NCBI GenBank assembly: GCA_019639115.1
Contig: JAHBSM010000001.1
Coordinates: forward strand, 62,001-126,000
DNA from: Acidobacteriota bacterium
Lineage (GTDB): Bacteria > Acidobacteriota > Blastocatellia > Pyrinomonadales > Pyrinomonadaceae
Length of the DNA: 64,000 nt
Reading direction: 5' to 3'
A program made the translations under genes and the position numbers. Positions 28,715-37,048 of the stretch are shown here, one piece after another. A model generated the notes under the pieces. It saw only the letters and a list, made by a program, of their open reading frames with translations. It was not told the DNA's origin and ran no database searches. Each line of letters opens with the position of its first letter. The first letter of the stretch is position 1.

Positions 28715-29605
28715 TTACTTCAATAACAACTGATATAGGCGGTCCAGATCATCGGTTCCGTAGTACTCGATCTCGATCTTGCCGCCGGTACCTTTGACCG
28801 CAGGACGGATCTTTACGTTCGTGCTGAGATGACGCATTAGTTTGGTCTCTGCGGATCGTACGTTAGCATCGACCGCACGCGGTACCGACACGCCTGCTGG
28901 TGTCGATCGCCTGGTGCCGCGTTTTACAGCTGCCTCTGACGCTCTTACCGAAAGTCCCTTGTCTCTTATTTCCCGCGCGACCGATCGCTGGATCGCCGCG
29001 TCGTCAGACATCAGCAACGCACGCCCGTGGCTCATCGATAAAGTGCCGTCAATGATCAGTTGCTGAATGTCGTCCGGCAGCTTAAGCAGGCGCATCGTGG
29101 TAGTGATGAGCGTTCGTTCCTTACCGACCCTTTCTGATACTTGCTCTTGCGTAAGTCCAATAGTATCAATAAGTTTGCGGTAAGCCTTGGCTTCTTCTAT
29201 CGGGTTTAACTCTTGTCGCTGGATGTTCTCTATCAGTGCGACCTCGAGCAATCTGTCATCGTCGATCTCGCGGATCACGACCGGCACGCGGCGCAGATCG
29301 GCACGCTGCGCGGCCCGCCATCGGCGTTCACCGGCTACGATCTGATATCGTGCACCTGCTCGGCGGACTACTATCGGCTGAACGATGCCGTTTGCCCGAA
29401 TGGAAGCCGCCAGTTCGTCAAGAGCCGTTTCGTTGAATCTATCGCGGGGCTGTTGGGGATTGGGCTCGATCAGATCCAGATCGATCTCGATCGCTCCGCC
29501 AAGACCATTCGAAGCCGCAACGGAGTCATCAACGACGGTAGTCGTCGGCTGCCTGTCGTCTCCCAATAATGCGCCCAGTCCCCGCCCAAGAGGCCGTCTA
29601 GCCAT
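28715..29605 (-). CDS. parB: Chromosome-partitioning protein ParB
   Basis: ParB is a CTP-dependent clamp that loads at parS and spreads to organise the origin region. Visible features: N-terminal RRPLGRGLGALLG (ParA-stimulating peptide region), CTP-binding motifs GERRWRAAQ and ENIQRQELNPIEEA, the HTH region LTQEQVSERVGKERTLITTTMRLLKLP, and a C-terminal dimerisation helix. The 296-residue length is usual. The gene overlaps parA by eight bases. Confidence 0.97.
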   Translation of the reverse strand: MARRPLGRGLGALLGDDRQPTTTVVDDSVAASNGLGGAIEIDLDLIEPNPQQPRDRFNETALDELAASIRANGIVQPIVVRRAGARYQIVAGERRWRAAQRADLRRVPVVIREIDDDRLLEVALIENIQRQELNPIEEAKAYRKLIDTIGLTQEQVSERVGKERTLITTTMRLLKLPDDIQQLIIDGTLSMSHGRALLMSDDAAIQRSVAREIRDKGLSVRASEAAVKRGTRRSTPAGVSVPRAVDANVRSAETKLMRHLSTNVKIRPAVKGTGGKIEIEYYGTDDLDRLYQLLLK

Positions 29606-30359
29606 GGCTCAAGATCTCCTTTCCAAGTTCGACATAGGTCTCAGATCCGCGAGAACGCGGATCATACAACATGATTGGTTTGCCGAAACTCGGTGCTTCG
29701 GCCAAACGAACGTTACGTGGAATGACCGTATCCAGCACCTGGCCGCCGTAAAAGTCCCGCAGGTCTTTGGCTACTGCGGTGGACAGATTGGTCCTCTCGT
29801 CAAACATAGTCAACAGCAGCCCTTCGATCGCTAATGCCGGATTGAGCTCCCGACGCAGCCTGGCCAGCGTATCGAATAGCTCGGTCACTCCCTCCAAAGC
29901 ATAGTATTCGCACTGTATAGGCACAAGCAGCGAATCGGCGGCTGTAAGTCCATTGACGGTCAATAGCCCGAGCGATGGCGGACAATCGATGATGATGAAA
30001 TGAAAATAATCTCGTATCGATTCGAGGATCGTCTTTAATACGAACTGGGGACGCTCTATCTCGACAAGTTCGATCTCTGCCCCGGCTAGATTTTTATCCG
30101 CAGGAAGCACCCAAAGCATCGGGACCTCGGTCCCAACCACCATCTCGCGAACCGGAGCTGATTCGATCATCGCGTGATAGAGCGTTTTTTTTATAGCGGC
30201 TCTGTCTACTCCTGCCCCCGAAGTTGCATTTCCCTGCGGGTCGGCGTCCACAAGCAGAACCTTGCGATTCTCTCCAGCGAGTGCGGCAGCAAGATTGACA
30301 GCGGTGGTCGTTTTTCCTACGCCGCCTTTCTGATTGGCAATTGCGATGATCTTTCCCAT
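29598..30359 (-). CDS. parA: Chromosome-partitioning ATPase ParA (Soj)
   Basis: A 253-residue ParA/MinD-family ATPase that binds DNA non-specifically and moves ParB-parS complexes. Deviant Walker A KGGVGKTTT at residues 11-19 (with the signature lysine), Walker A' DADPQGNAT, Walker B IIDCPPSLGLLTVNGL. It lacks an N-terminal HTH, as in chromosomal Soj. Located between parB and mnmG with a 145-bp upstream gap containing two palindromes. Confidence 0.97.
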   Translation of the reverse strand: MGKIIAIANQKGGVGKTTTAVNLAAALAGENRKVLLVDADPQGNATSGAGVDRAAIKKTLYHAMIESAPVREMVVGTEVPMLWVLPADKNLAGAEIELVEIERPQFVLKTILESIRDYFHFIIIDCPPSLGLLTVNGLTAADSLLVPIQCEYYALEGVTELFDTLARLRRELNPALAIEGLLLTMFDERTNLSTAVAKDLRDFYGGQVLDTVIPRNVRLAEAPSFGKPIMLYDPRSRGSETYVELGKEILSHG

Positions 30360-30408
30360 TTTCCGGTGCCGACGTTCAAGGCTCGGGTGTTAGCTTCGAC
30401 GGCAGTAA

Positions 30409-30437
30409 ATCTTACAAAGTAAGCAGGCCAGTTACAA
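30409..30437 (-). promoter_or_regulatory. Candidate parA promoter
   Basis: On the minus strand TTGTAA (30432-30437) and TAAGAT (30409-30414) are 17 bp apart, about 50 bases before the parA ATG. The -35 hexamer directly abuts one of the two palindromes, so a protein bound there would interfere with polymerase. Confidence 0.4.
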
Positions 30438-30455
30438 ATGTGGTACATACCACAT
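30438..30455. promoter_or_regulatory. Palindrome ATGTGGTA-CA-TACCACAT upstream of parA
   Basis: Two perfect 8-bp inverted arms with a 2-bp centre. Its near-identical twin lies 38 bp away. It abuts the candidate parA -35 and lies between mnmG and parA. It could be a repressor operator or a lineage-specific parS-like site. Confidence 0.6.
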
Positions 30456-30475
30456 CAGGCATTAGCTCGCCCTAG

Positions 30476-30493
30476 ATGTGGTACGTACCACAT
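30476..30493. promoter_or_regulatory. Perfect 18-bp palindrome ATGTGGTACGTACCACAT
   Basis: A fully self-complementary 18-mer, 11 bp beyond the mnmG stop. It differs from the neighbouring copy only in the two central bases. It has the length and an ACGT centre reminiscent of parS (TGTTTCACGTGAAACA) but different arms. Confidence 0.65.
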
Positions 30494-30504
30494 TCGAGGC
30501 CCTA

Positions 30505-32394
30505 TCAGTTCTTGCTCGAAGCATTAGCTGCCAAGCCCGTCAAATGGACCAGCACGGTGGACAAAGCGACCGGAGTAAGCCCGGGAATACGGCGTACCTG
30601 GCCAAAATCACCCGGACGCGCTCGCTCGAGCCGCTCGATCATTTCATTCGAGAGACCGCCAATATTACCGAAATCCAACCCTTCTGGCACACGAAGGCTG
30701 TCGTGGCCATCGACACGGCGGATAGCGGCGGCCTGCTTTTCGACATATCCGCTATACAGCGAGTCCGCAAATGCAGAATCGATCTCCGGATCGGATGCCT
30801 CGGCAGATATCTCTGACGGCAGAAGACGACGGATGAGTCCCTTTGTAACGCCCGGACGCAAAACGAGCCCCGAGAGCGTAAATGCATCTCCGAGGTCAAC
30901 ACCCAATAGGCTCGTTACGGCTTGATATTCCGAAGACGACCTCTTGAATCGCGTTGATTCCATAGCGTCCCGCAGCCGAGCTATACGGTCGCGCTTAGCA
31001 TTGAATCTCTCCCAATCCGTATCGCCTACCAAGCCGATCTCCCTCCCTTTGGGTGATAGCCGTCGGTCCGCATTGTCGTGTCTCAACAACAGCCTGGCTT
31101 CCGCTCGCGAAGTAAACAGCCTGTAAGGCTCATCTACACCGTGCCGGATCAGATCGTCAGCCAAAACGCCGATATAGGCCTCATCGCGCCGAAGCACGAA
31201 TTCCGGCCGGCCCGATACGCTGTTGGCAGCGTTGATCCCGGCCAGCAAACCTTGGCAACCCGCTTCTTCGTAGCCTGTCGTACCGTTGATCTGACCTGCC
31301 AGATACAGTCCTCGCAGCCTTGAAGTGGCCATCGTCGGGATCAGCTCGCGCGGATCGACAAAGTCGTATTCGATCGCATATCCCGGCCTGATGATCCTTA
31401 CCTGTTCGAATCCGGCGATCATCCGCAGCAGATCCTGTTGTACCTCAGAGGGGAGCGAGGTCGAGAATCCGTTAAGATAAACTTCGTTGGTATGGTGCCC
31501 TTCGGGCTCAAGAAATAGCTGATGCCGGTCCTTTTCGGCGAATTTTACAACTTTATCCTCGATCGAAGGGCAATATCGCGGCCCTATGCCTTTGATCTTG
31601 CCGGAATACAAGGGCGATCTGCCCAGATTAGCTCGAATGGCGTCGTGGACAGCTTTTGTCGTGTAGCCTATGTGGCATTTGATCTGCGGCTGTTCGATAC
31701 TATCGGTCGAGAACGAGAATGGTACCGGCTCGTCGTCCGCGGGTTGGGGCTCAAAGGCGTCCCAATCGATCGTCCGGCCGTCCAGACGCGGAGGTGTACC
31801 GGTCTTAAGCCGTCCGACCGGGAATCCCAGCCGTTTCAGATCCTCAGCGAGGTCTATTGAGGCCGGTTCGCCGGCCCGGCCGGCCGAAAAGGTCTTGTCG
31901 CCCGTATGGATCGTACCGTTGAGGAAGGTTCCCGTCGCTATTACAACGGCTTTTGCGCCAAAGCGACGTGAGTCTCGCATATTGACGCCGATAACTTCCC
32001 TGTTTGCAACAATTAACGACACAACCTCGCCTTGGCGGAGATGGAGCCCCGAGGTCGATTCGAGCACGCGCCGCATCTCAGTGCGGTACAGTCCGCGGTC
32101 GGCTTGAGCTCGCGGTGAACGTACCGCCGGCCCGCGGGATCGATTGAGCAGGCGAAACTGGATACCGGTCCTGTCGATGACGCGGCCCATTACACCTCCG
32201 AGCGCGTCTATCTCGCGGACGACATGTCCTTTAGCTATTCCGCCGATCGCCGGATTGCACGACATCTGGCCGATCAGGTCGAGATTGATGGTTACAAGTG
32301 CGGTCTCAGCACCGAGGCGAGCGGACGCAGATGCAGCCTCGCAGCCAGCATGGCCGGCTCCAATGACAATGACATCAAATATTTCGTCGAACAT
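30505..32394 (-). CDS. mnmG: tRNA U34 carboxymethylaminomethyl-modifying enzyme MnmG (GidA)
   Basis: With MnmE, MnmG modifies wobble uridine 34 of several tRNAs, using FAD, NADH and methylene-THF. The start at 32394 gives MFDEIFDVIVIGAGHAGCEAA with the FAD GxGxAG loop; the longer frame adds unrelated sequence. Other signatures: CNPAIGGIAKGHVVREIDALGG, the GxRPGYAIEYD motif as RPGYAIEYDFVDPREL, and GQINGTTGYEEAGCQGLLAG. The 629-residue length is normal. Its usual partner mnmE is 27 kb away on the same strand. Confidence 0.97.
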   Translation of the reverse strand: MFDEIFDVIVIGAGHAGCEAASASARLGAETALVTINLDLIGQMSCNPAIGGIAKGHVVREIDALGGVMGRVIDRTGIQFRLLNRSRGPAVRSPRAQADRGLYRTEMRRVLESTSGLHLRQGEVVSLIVANREVIGVNMRDSRRFGAKAVVIATGTFLNGTIHTGDKTFSAGRAGEPASIDLAEDLKRLGFPVGRLKTGTPPRLDGRTIDWDAFEPQPADDEPVPFSFSTDSIEQPQIKCHIGYTTKAVHDAIRANLGRSPLYSGKIKGIGPRYCPSIEDKVVKFAEKDRHQLFLEPEGHHTNEVYLNGFSTSLPSEVQQDLLRMIAGFEQVRIIRPGYAIEYDFVDPRELIPTMATSRLRGLYLAGQINGTTGYEEAGCQGLLAGINAANSVSGRPEFVLRRDEAYIGVLADDLIRHGVDEPYRLFTSRAEARLLLRHDNADRRLSPKGREIGLVGDTDWERFNAKRDRIARLRDAMESTRFKRSSSEYQAVTSLLGVDLGDAFTLSGLVLRPGVTKGLIRRLLPSEISAEASDPEIDSAFADSLYSGYVEKQAAAIRRVDGHDSLRVPEGLDFGNIGGLSNEMIERLERARPGDFGQVRRIPGLTPVALSTVLVHLTGLAANASSKN

Positions 32395-32471
32395 CTCGGC
32401 ATCGCGCCCCGATACACAGGGCCAAACGCCTGATTTTACAGAATGATCACTTTGTTTACCAGCAGATATTT

Positions 32472-33227
32472 TCAGCGGCAGAGTTCGACGGTGCACTGTG
32501 AGGCCGCCGATATCTTGAATGCTAAGGCCGATCTTGAGGCCTCTTGGCGGTTGACGTCTGCCGAGGAACCGACAAAAAGCGTGTCCGCTCCCCATCGTTT
32601 TGCTTCATTTGACAATACATCGACCGGCCTCCCCAGCCTGCTTTCGACAGTAACGGTCAAACCTTTGTTCTCGAGCCTACGGACCGAACCCGCCGCGAGA
32701 GTCTTGATCCATTTCGATGCGTATTCGGCCTCAGCGGCCACGCCGGCGATATCAGGATTGAACCGGCCGATAGAGGCGATCATCTCCGCATCGGCCGCAG
32801 CTATCAGCTTGACCTCTGTCAGCCCGGGCCAGACTCGCGAAGTTACGGTATTGACCGCATGAATGGCACCGTTCGATCCGTCGAAACCCACAAGCAGCCG
32901 CGCGGGCCCGCCGCGTAAGCGCTTTTTCGACTTAACCAAACGAAGCGAACACCTCAAATGTGACAACGCTCGTTTTTCTACCGGCTCATCACCCGGGGCC
33001 ATAACAACGGCGAGATGCGGCAAGTTCACTTCAGCGGTTCTCAGCAGATCATCAGTGACGCCCTTTGATATCTGCCACATGGGAAAGCGATCTGCCAGAC
33101 GCGACACTTTGACATCGACCGGAGCCAAGAGTTCTGCTTCGGCGAAATCCGGCATTCCCGCGAGCGCAAGGTCGTCGGCAATTTCAGCCAACTCGATATT
33201 GCTGTCTGCTTTTATGATCACTCGCAT
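32472..33227 (-). CDS. Universal stress protein family, probably two degenerate domains
   Basis: A 251-residue protein. The start at 33227 gives MRVIIKADSNIELAEIADD. The C-terminal half is a recognisable USP domain: ARLLVGFDGSNGAIHAVN at its start, helix and strand alternation, and DTLFVGSSAD near the end, although the ATP-binding G-x2-G-x9-GS/T motif is incomplete. The N-terminal half has a similar length and order but no clear motif. A -24/-12 promoter match precedes it. Placement next to the respiratory genes suggests a role in energy limitation, by inference. Confidence 0.75.
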   Translation of the reverse strand: MRVIIKADSNIELAEIADDLALAGMPDFAEAELLAPVDVKVSRLADRFPMWQISKGVTDDLLRTAEVNLPHLAVVMAPGDEPVEKRALSHLRCSLRLVKSKKRLRGGPARLLVGFDGSNGAIHAVNTVTSRVWPGLTEVKLIAAADAEMIASIGRFNPDIAGVAAEAEYASKWIKTLAAGSVRRLENKGLTVTVESRLGRPVDVLSNEAKRWGADTLFVGSSADVNRQEASRSALAFKISAASQCTVELCR

Positions 33228-33275
33228 TGGCGGGGTCCTATCATCGATCGAATGGCGCCGTCTCACTTGCGGTCC

Positions 33276-33290
33276 GCAAATGATATGCCA
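33276..33290 (-). promoter_or_regulatory. Candidate sigma-54 promoter before the stress-protein gene
   Basis: Minus strand TGGCAT-N5-TTGC with the invariant GG and GC 12 bases apart. The ATG at 33227 lies about 49 bases beyond the -12 element. One base differs from the TGGCAC consensus. Confidence 0.5.
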
Positions 33291-33329
33291 GTCGTATATC
33301 CAGCAAATGGACCATGATAGGGCCGTCGC

Positions 33330-33345
33330 TGTGTAAAAGTTCGCA
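33330..33345. promoter_or_regulatory. Weak CRP-type box between the divergent 33227 and 33419 genes
   Basis: TGTGTAAAAGTTCGCA matches TGTGA-N6-TCACA at 8 of 10 positions. It would suit either divergent gene. Weak alone; included because stronger copies occur elsewhere in this block. Confidence 0.3.
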
Positions 33346-33418
33346 CTAATATGCGAAAAGATACCGGTCTCCCGCACCGGCGGGTGGTCGAGGACCTATT
33401 TATCACGCGGCGATCGAC

Positions 33419-34639
33419 GTGTTGATAAAGGCATTTGAATTGCCTTATGGAATGTTTATGGACAATTTCGGCGCATCGAAAGATGATCCTCTAGTGGAGC
33501 CCGGCGAACATGTGATCGGAGCGTTCGTTGGCGATCCTGCCGGTCCAACGCTCATCGTCGTGGGTAGCGTACATGGCAACGAACCGGCAGGCTTGATCGC
33601 GATCAAGTGGGTCGCGGAGCAGATGCCCGGTATCGAAAAGCATCTCAAGGGACGACTATTTCTGATAGCCGGGAATTCAAGAGCTCTCGGTGATCGCGTC
33701 CGATTCATTGACCAGGACCTCAACCGAGCATGGACGGCCGATGAGTTCTCGGCCAGGCCGCGATCTGACCCGTCTTCTGAACACTTGGAGCTTACGGAGC
33801 TCGTTCAGATCTTTGATTCCATACTTATAAAGAGCAGCGACGAGGTCTTTATCCTCGATCTGCATTCGACATCGGCATCGGGCGTTCCGTTCGCGACAGT
33901 CGGCGACACGCTACGAAACCGCGACTTTGCGATGCGATTCCCGGTCACTGTTTTGCTCGGCATCGAAGAACAACTTGACGGCACGATGCTCGAGCATTTC
34001 AATGAACTCGGGGCTGTTACTCTTGGCTTCGAGGGCGGCTCTCACGGTTCGCCCGACACGGTAAATAATCACGAATCAATGATCTGGGCCGCACTTGCGC
34101 ACGCCGGCCTGCTGGACCCAGTGCATATACCAGATGCCGACAGACACTTCGCACGACTCGGAGAGATCGCGACCGGCCCGCGTATCGTCGAGGTCCGATA
34201 TCGTCACGCGATCTCGGCAACGGACGGATTTGAAATGGATCCCGGCTATAACAATTTCGACGAGGTCACAAAAGGCGAAAGAGTGGGCGTCGATAAGAAC
34301 GGTGCAGTCCACGCGCCGGAGACCGGGCTAATGCTGATGCCGCTCTATCAGCGGCTCGGCACCGACGGATTCTTTATCGGCCGGAAAGTGGCTCCATTCT
34401 GGCTCTGGCTGTCGGCAATACTCAGAAAGATCGGCGTTCAGCGAATGGTGCATTGGCTGCCGGGCGTCACGCAGACCCCGGGCGACCCGGAGCGGCTGAT
34501 AGTCAATACAAGGGTTGCCAGGCTTTTCCCGCTCCAGATATTCCACCTGCTCGGTTACCGCCGGCGTCGGTGGGACGGCGACAAGCTCATAGTGCGACGC
34601 AGAAGGCACGATACTGTCAGTCCATTCAGACGGAATTGA
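33419..34639 (+). CDS. Succinylglutamate desuccinylase / aspartoacylase family hydrolase
   Basis: A 406-residue zinc carboxypeptidase-like hydrolase. The zinc and substrate motifs are visible: GSVHGNEPAG (H-x2-E) near residue 50, the arginine-containing DQDLNRAW near 100, DLHSTSASG near 142 and a late glutamate in TLGFEGGSHGS near 200. The family removes acyl groups from amino acids (AstE, AspA) or modifies related amides; the exact substrate is unknown. The start is uncertain: GTG 33419 is given, with TTG 33422 and ATG 33449 as alternatives. It lies two bp before a glutamate-cysteine-ligase-like gene, which suggests shared work on a glutamyl compound. Confidence 0.85.
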   Translation: MLIKAFELPYGMFMDNFGASKDDPLVEPGEHVIGAFVGDPAGPTLIVVGSVHGNEPAGLIAIKWVAEQMPGIEKHLKGRLFLIAGNSRALGDRVRFIDQDLNRAWTADEFSARPRSDPSSEHLELTELVQIFDSILIKSSDEVFILDLHSTSASGVPFATVGDTLRNRDFAMRFPVTVLLGIEEQLDGTMLEHFNELGAVTLGFEGGSHGSPDTVNNHESMIWAALAHAGLLDPVHIPDADRHFARLGEIATGPRIVEVRYRHAISATDGFEMDPGYNNFDEVTKGERVGVDKNGAVHAPETGLMLMPLYQRLGTDGFFIGRKVAPFWLWLSAILRKIGVQRMVHWLPGVTQTPGDPERLIVNTRVARLFPLQIFHLLGYRRRRWDGDKLIVRRRRHDTVSPFRRN

Positions 34640-34641
34640 AA

Positions 34642-36576
34642 ATGGGAGAGAAAAAGATATCCGTAAGAACCGACGAAGAGCAGATGCGTACCTTTACGCT
34701 CGCCGTGCTCAATGATCTGCAGGCGCTCGAAAAAATGCTCGCGGAAGGAGCGATGGAAGAGGACGCAGTGCGCATCGGGGCGGAGCAGGAACTTTTCCTC
34801 ATCGACCGATCGATGCATCCGGCTCCAATAGCGCTCAAGGTGCTTGATAGAGCTCGGGAACCGAGACTGACCACCGAGATAGGGCTTTTTAATCTCGAGG
34901 CCAATCTGACGCCGCTCGATCTCTCGGGCGGCTGCTTCTCCGCGATGGAGAACGAACTCTGTGAGCTGACTGAAATAATACGCAGGGCGGCTGCGGCCTT
35001 TGACGCGGATGTGGTGCTAGCCGGCATATTGCCCACGATCCAACCCTCGGACGTAACTGTCGATAATCTGACGCCGCTGCCTAGATACGCCGAGATCAAC
35101 CGCGTCGCGACCGAACTATTCGGAAGTGAACGTCATATCCAGATCAAGGGGCTGGACGAACTAAATATTACTCACGACGACACTTATCTCGAATTCTGCA
35201 ATACGAGCTTTCAGATCCATCTTCAAACGCCCGTAAGCGAGTTTGTCAACACCTACAACTGGGCGCAGGCGATGTCGGCTCCGGTCCTTGCGTCGGCGGT
35301 CAATTCACCGCTTCTATTCAATCATCGGCTTTGGCACGAAACGCGGTTGGCACTGTTTCAGCATGCGACCGATACGAGGTCATACACGCATCGTGAGCGA
35401 AATCAGACGCCGCGTGTGAACTTCGGCGACCGTTGGGTCGAAGATTCGATACTTGAGGTCCTGCGAGAGGACGCCATCCGATTCCGAATACTTTTGACAC
35501 AGACGATAGATGAGAATTCGCTCGAAACGCTTGCACGAGGCGAGGTTCCAAAGCTGGCCGCCTGGCGGCTTCACAACGGGACGATATGGCGATGGAACCG
35601 GCCGTGTTACGGCATCTCGAACGGCAGGCCCGGGCTAAGGATCGAGGCTCGCTACCTGCCCGCAGGGCCGTCCATAATCGACGAAATGGCCAACGCAGCC
35701 TTTCTGATCGGACTGTTGATCCATATGCCGAAAGAATTCGGAGATATCAAGCAGTACATGTCATTCGACGATGCCAAGAGCAATTTCTTCAATGCCGCTA
35801 GGTACGGGCTGAATGGCCAGATCCGCGGCCTCGACGGAAAGAGTCGCCGAGTCGGGCGACTGATACTCGAAGAGCTTTTGCCGCGTGCCCGGCTCGGACT
35901 GAAAGAGGCCGGCGTCGATGAGAACGACAATTCGAGACTGTTGGACGTGATAGAGGAACGCGTGACAATGGAGACCTCCGGGGCCAAATGGATGCTTGAT
36001 TCTGCGGCCTCGATGGATCCGCTTGCAAAGCCCAATGTCCGTCTGCGGACTCTCGTTTCGGCTATGAAAGCTAATCAGGAAGCAGGCCTTCCCGTGCACA
36101 AATGGGAGCTCGCCTGTATACCGCAACGATCCGAGTGGATCGACAATTACCAGACCGTAGAACAATTCATGGCGGTAGATCTGTTTACGGTCCGGCCCGA
36201 AGACGTCATTGACCTGGCAGCGAACCTGATGCACTGGCGGCATGTCCGCCATGTTCCGGTCGAGAACGATGCGGGAGAGCTGATAGGCATTGTCTCCCAC
36301 CGTGATCTCATCGAGCTGCTCGCCCGCGGCGCCACCGAAACGAAACGGCCCGTGATCGTCCGAGACATCATGAAAACGGACCTCATCACGATCTCGCCTG
36401 AAACAGCTACGCTCGACGCTCTGCACATGATGCGTGAGAAAAAGATCGGGTGCCTTCCGGTCGTAAAAGGCAAAAAACTCGTCGGGCTTATCACGGCTCA
36501 CGATTTTCTTACGGTCTCGGCAAAGCTATTCGAAGAACGGCTGTCAAATGTGGTCCAGCCGCCGGAGGCATCATGA
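34642..36576 (+). CDS. Glutamate-cysteine-ligase-like (GCS2/YbdK type) enzyme with C-terminal CBS pair
   Basis: A 644-residue fusion. The start at 34642 follows the previous stop by two bp; the longer frame lies inside the upstream gene. Residues about 30-480 are a GCS2-type carboxylate-amine ligase: RIGAEQELFLID (ATP/glutamate-binding strand), TTEIGLFNLEANLTP, THDDTYLEFCNTSFQIHLQ and RPGLRIEARYLPAGPS. The C-terminal ~130 residues are two CBS motifs (MAVDLFTVRPEDVIDLAANLMHWRHVRHVPV and DIMKTDLITISPETATLDALHMMREKKIGCLPVV) that usually sense adenine nucleotides. ATP-dependent formation of a glutamyl amide bond, controlled by energy status, is a reasonable inference. Confidence 0.85.
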   Translation: MGEKKISVRTDEEQMRTFTLAVLNDLQALEKMLAEGAMEEDAVRIGAEQELFLIDRSMHPAPIALKVLDRAREPRLTTEIGLFNLEANLTPLDLSGGCFSAMENELCELTEIIRRAAAAFDADVVLAGILPTIQPSDVTVDNLTPLPRYAEINRVATELFGSERHIQIKGLDELNITHDDTYLEFCNTSFQIHLQTPVSEFVNTYNWAQAMSAPVLASAVNSPLLFNHRLWHETRLALFQHATDTRSYTHRERNQTPRVNFGDRWVEDSILEVLREDAIRFRILLTQTIDENSLETLARGEVPKLAAWRLHNGTIWRWNRPCYGISNGRPGLRIEARYLPAGPSIIDEMANAAFLIGLLIHMPKEFGDIKQYMSFDDAKSNFFNAARYGLNGQIRGLDGKSRRVGRLILEELLPRARLGLKEAGVDENDNSRLLDVIEERVTMETSGAKWMLDSAASMDPLAKPNVRLRTLVSAMKANQEAGLPVHKWELACIPQRSEWIDNYQTVEQFMAVDLFTVRPEDVIDLAANLMHWRHVRHVPVENDAGELIGIVSHRDLIELLARGATETKRPVIVRDIMKTDLITISPETATLDALHMMREKKIGCLPVVKGKKLVGLITAHDFLTVSAKLFEERLSNVVQPPEAS

Positions 36577-36899
36577 AAACAACCGACCTTACAAATATGC
36601 TTGCGCTCTTCACCGCTGCGAACCAGGGCCGTCCCACCCGGATCGGAATTCTCAAACCGGGACATAAGGGAACCGATGATCTATGGCTGGAATCCGGCCT
36701 GCCGCTGACCGAGGTTGAATATGAGGACAGCACTGTGCCGTCGATCCATATCTCAGCCGAGGGGCTGCGTCATCAGTCGGTCGAGCCGGTGTCGGTCTCC
36801 TGGGTCCTCACGCACGACGAAATGGGCGACGGGCTAGACGTTTCGTGCTCTGACGGAACAGTGACGATACTTAGATTTGAGGATATCGATCGCACATAG
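36573..36899 (+). CDS. Small protein of unknown function
   Basis: A 108-residue soluble protein without signal or membrane segment. Its ATG overlaps the stop of the CBS-fused ligase (ATGA), so translation should be coupled. The predicted order is an initial helix (TDLTNMLALFTAANQGR), a strand (TRIGILKPG), then a beta-rich core ending DGLDVSCSDGTVTILRFEDID. I cannot assign a family with confidence. Its role is probably tied to the upstream ligase. Confidence 0.7.
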   Translation: MKTTDLTNMLALFTAANQGRPTRIGILKPGHKGTDDLWLESGLPLTEVEYEDSTVPSIHISAEGLRHQSVEPVSVSWVLTHDEMGDGLDVSCSDGTVTILRFEDIDRT

Positions 36900-37048
36900 T
36901 GTGGAATTTTCCGCACATCTGGCTTTCAACCTCCGAAAGCAAAAGCATTTGAATTCCGTTAACTTCCATATTTGCAGTGCTTTACCGATCTCGCGTCCAA
37001 ACCCGGTGCGGGAACGCGCCTTGCAGTATCTCTTGTCGGTGGATCAAA
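36900..37048. other. Intergenic region before the FNR-like gene
   Basis: 149 bp without a gene. It begins with an imperfect palindrome TGTGGAATTTTCCGCACA (36900-36917) whose outer TGTG/CACA arms match but whose spacing differs from the CRP-type boxes nearby. No clear -35/-10 pair was found. Confidence 0.35.

Noticed and set aside
28715..30504. Canonical parS (TGTTTCACGTGAAACA) near parAB
   Set aside because: Not found by eye in parB, parA or the flanking gap; a computed whole-window search is needed to be sure.
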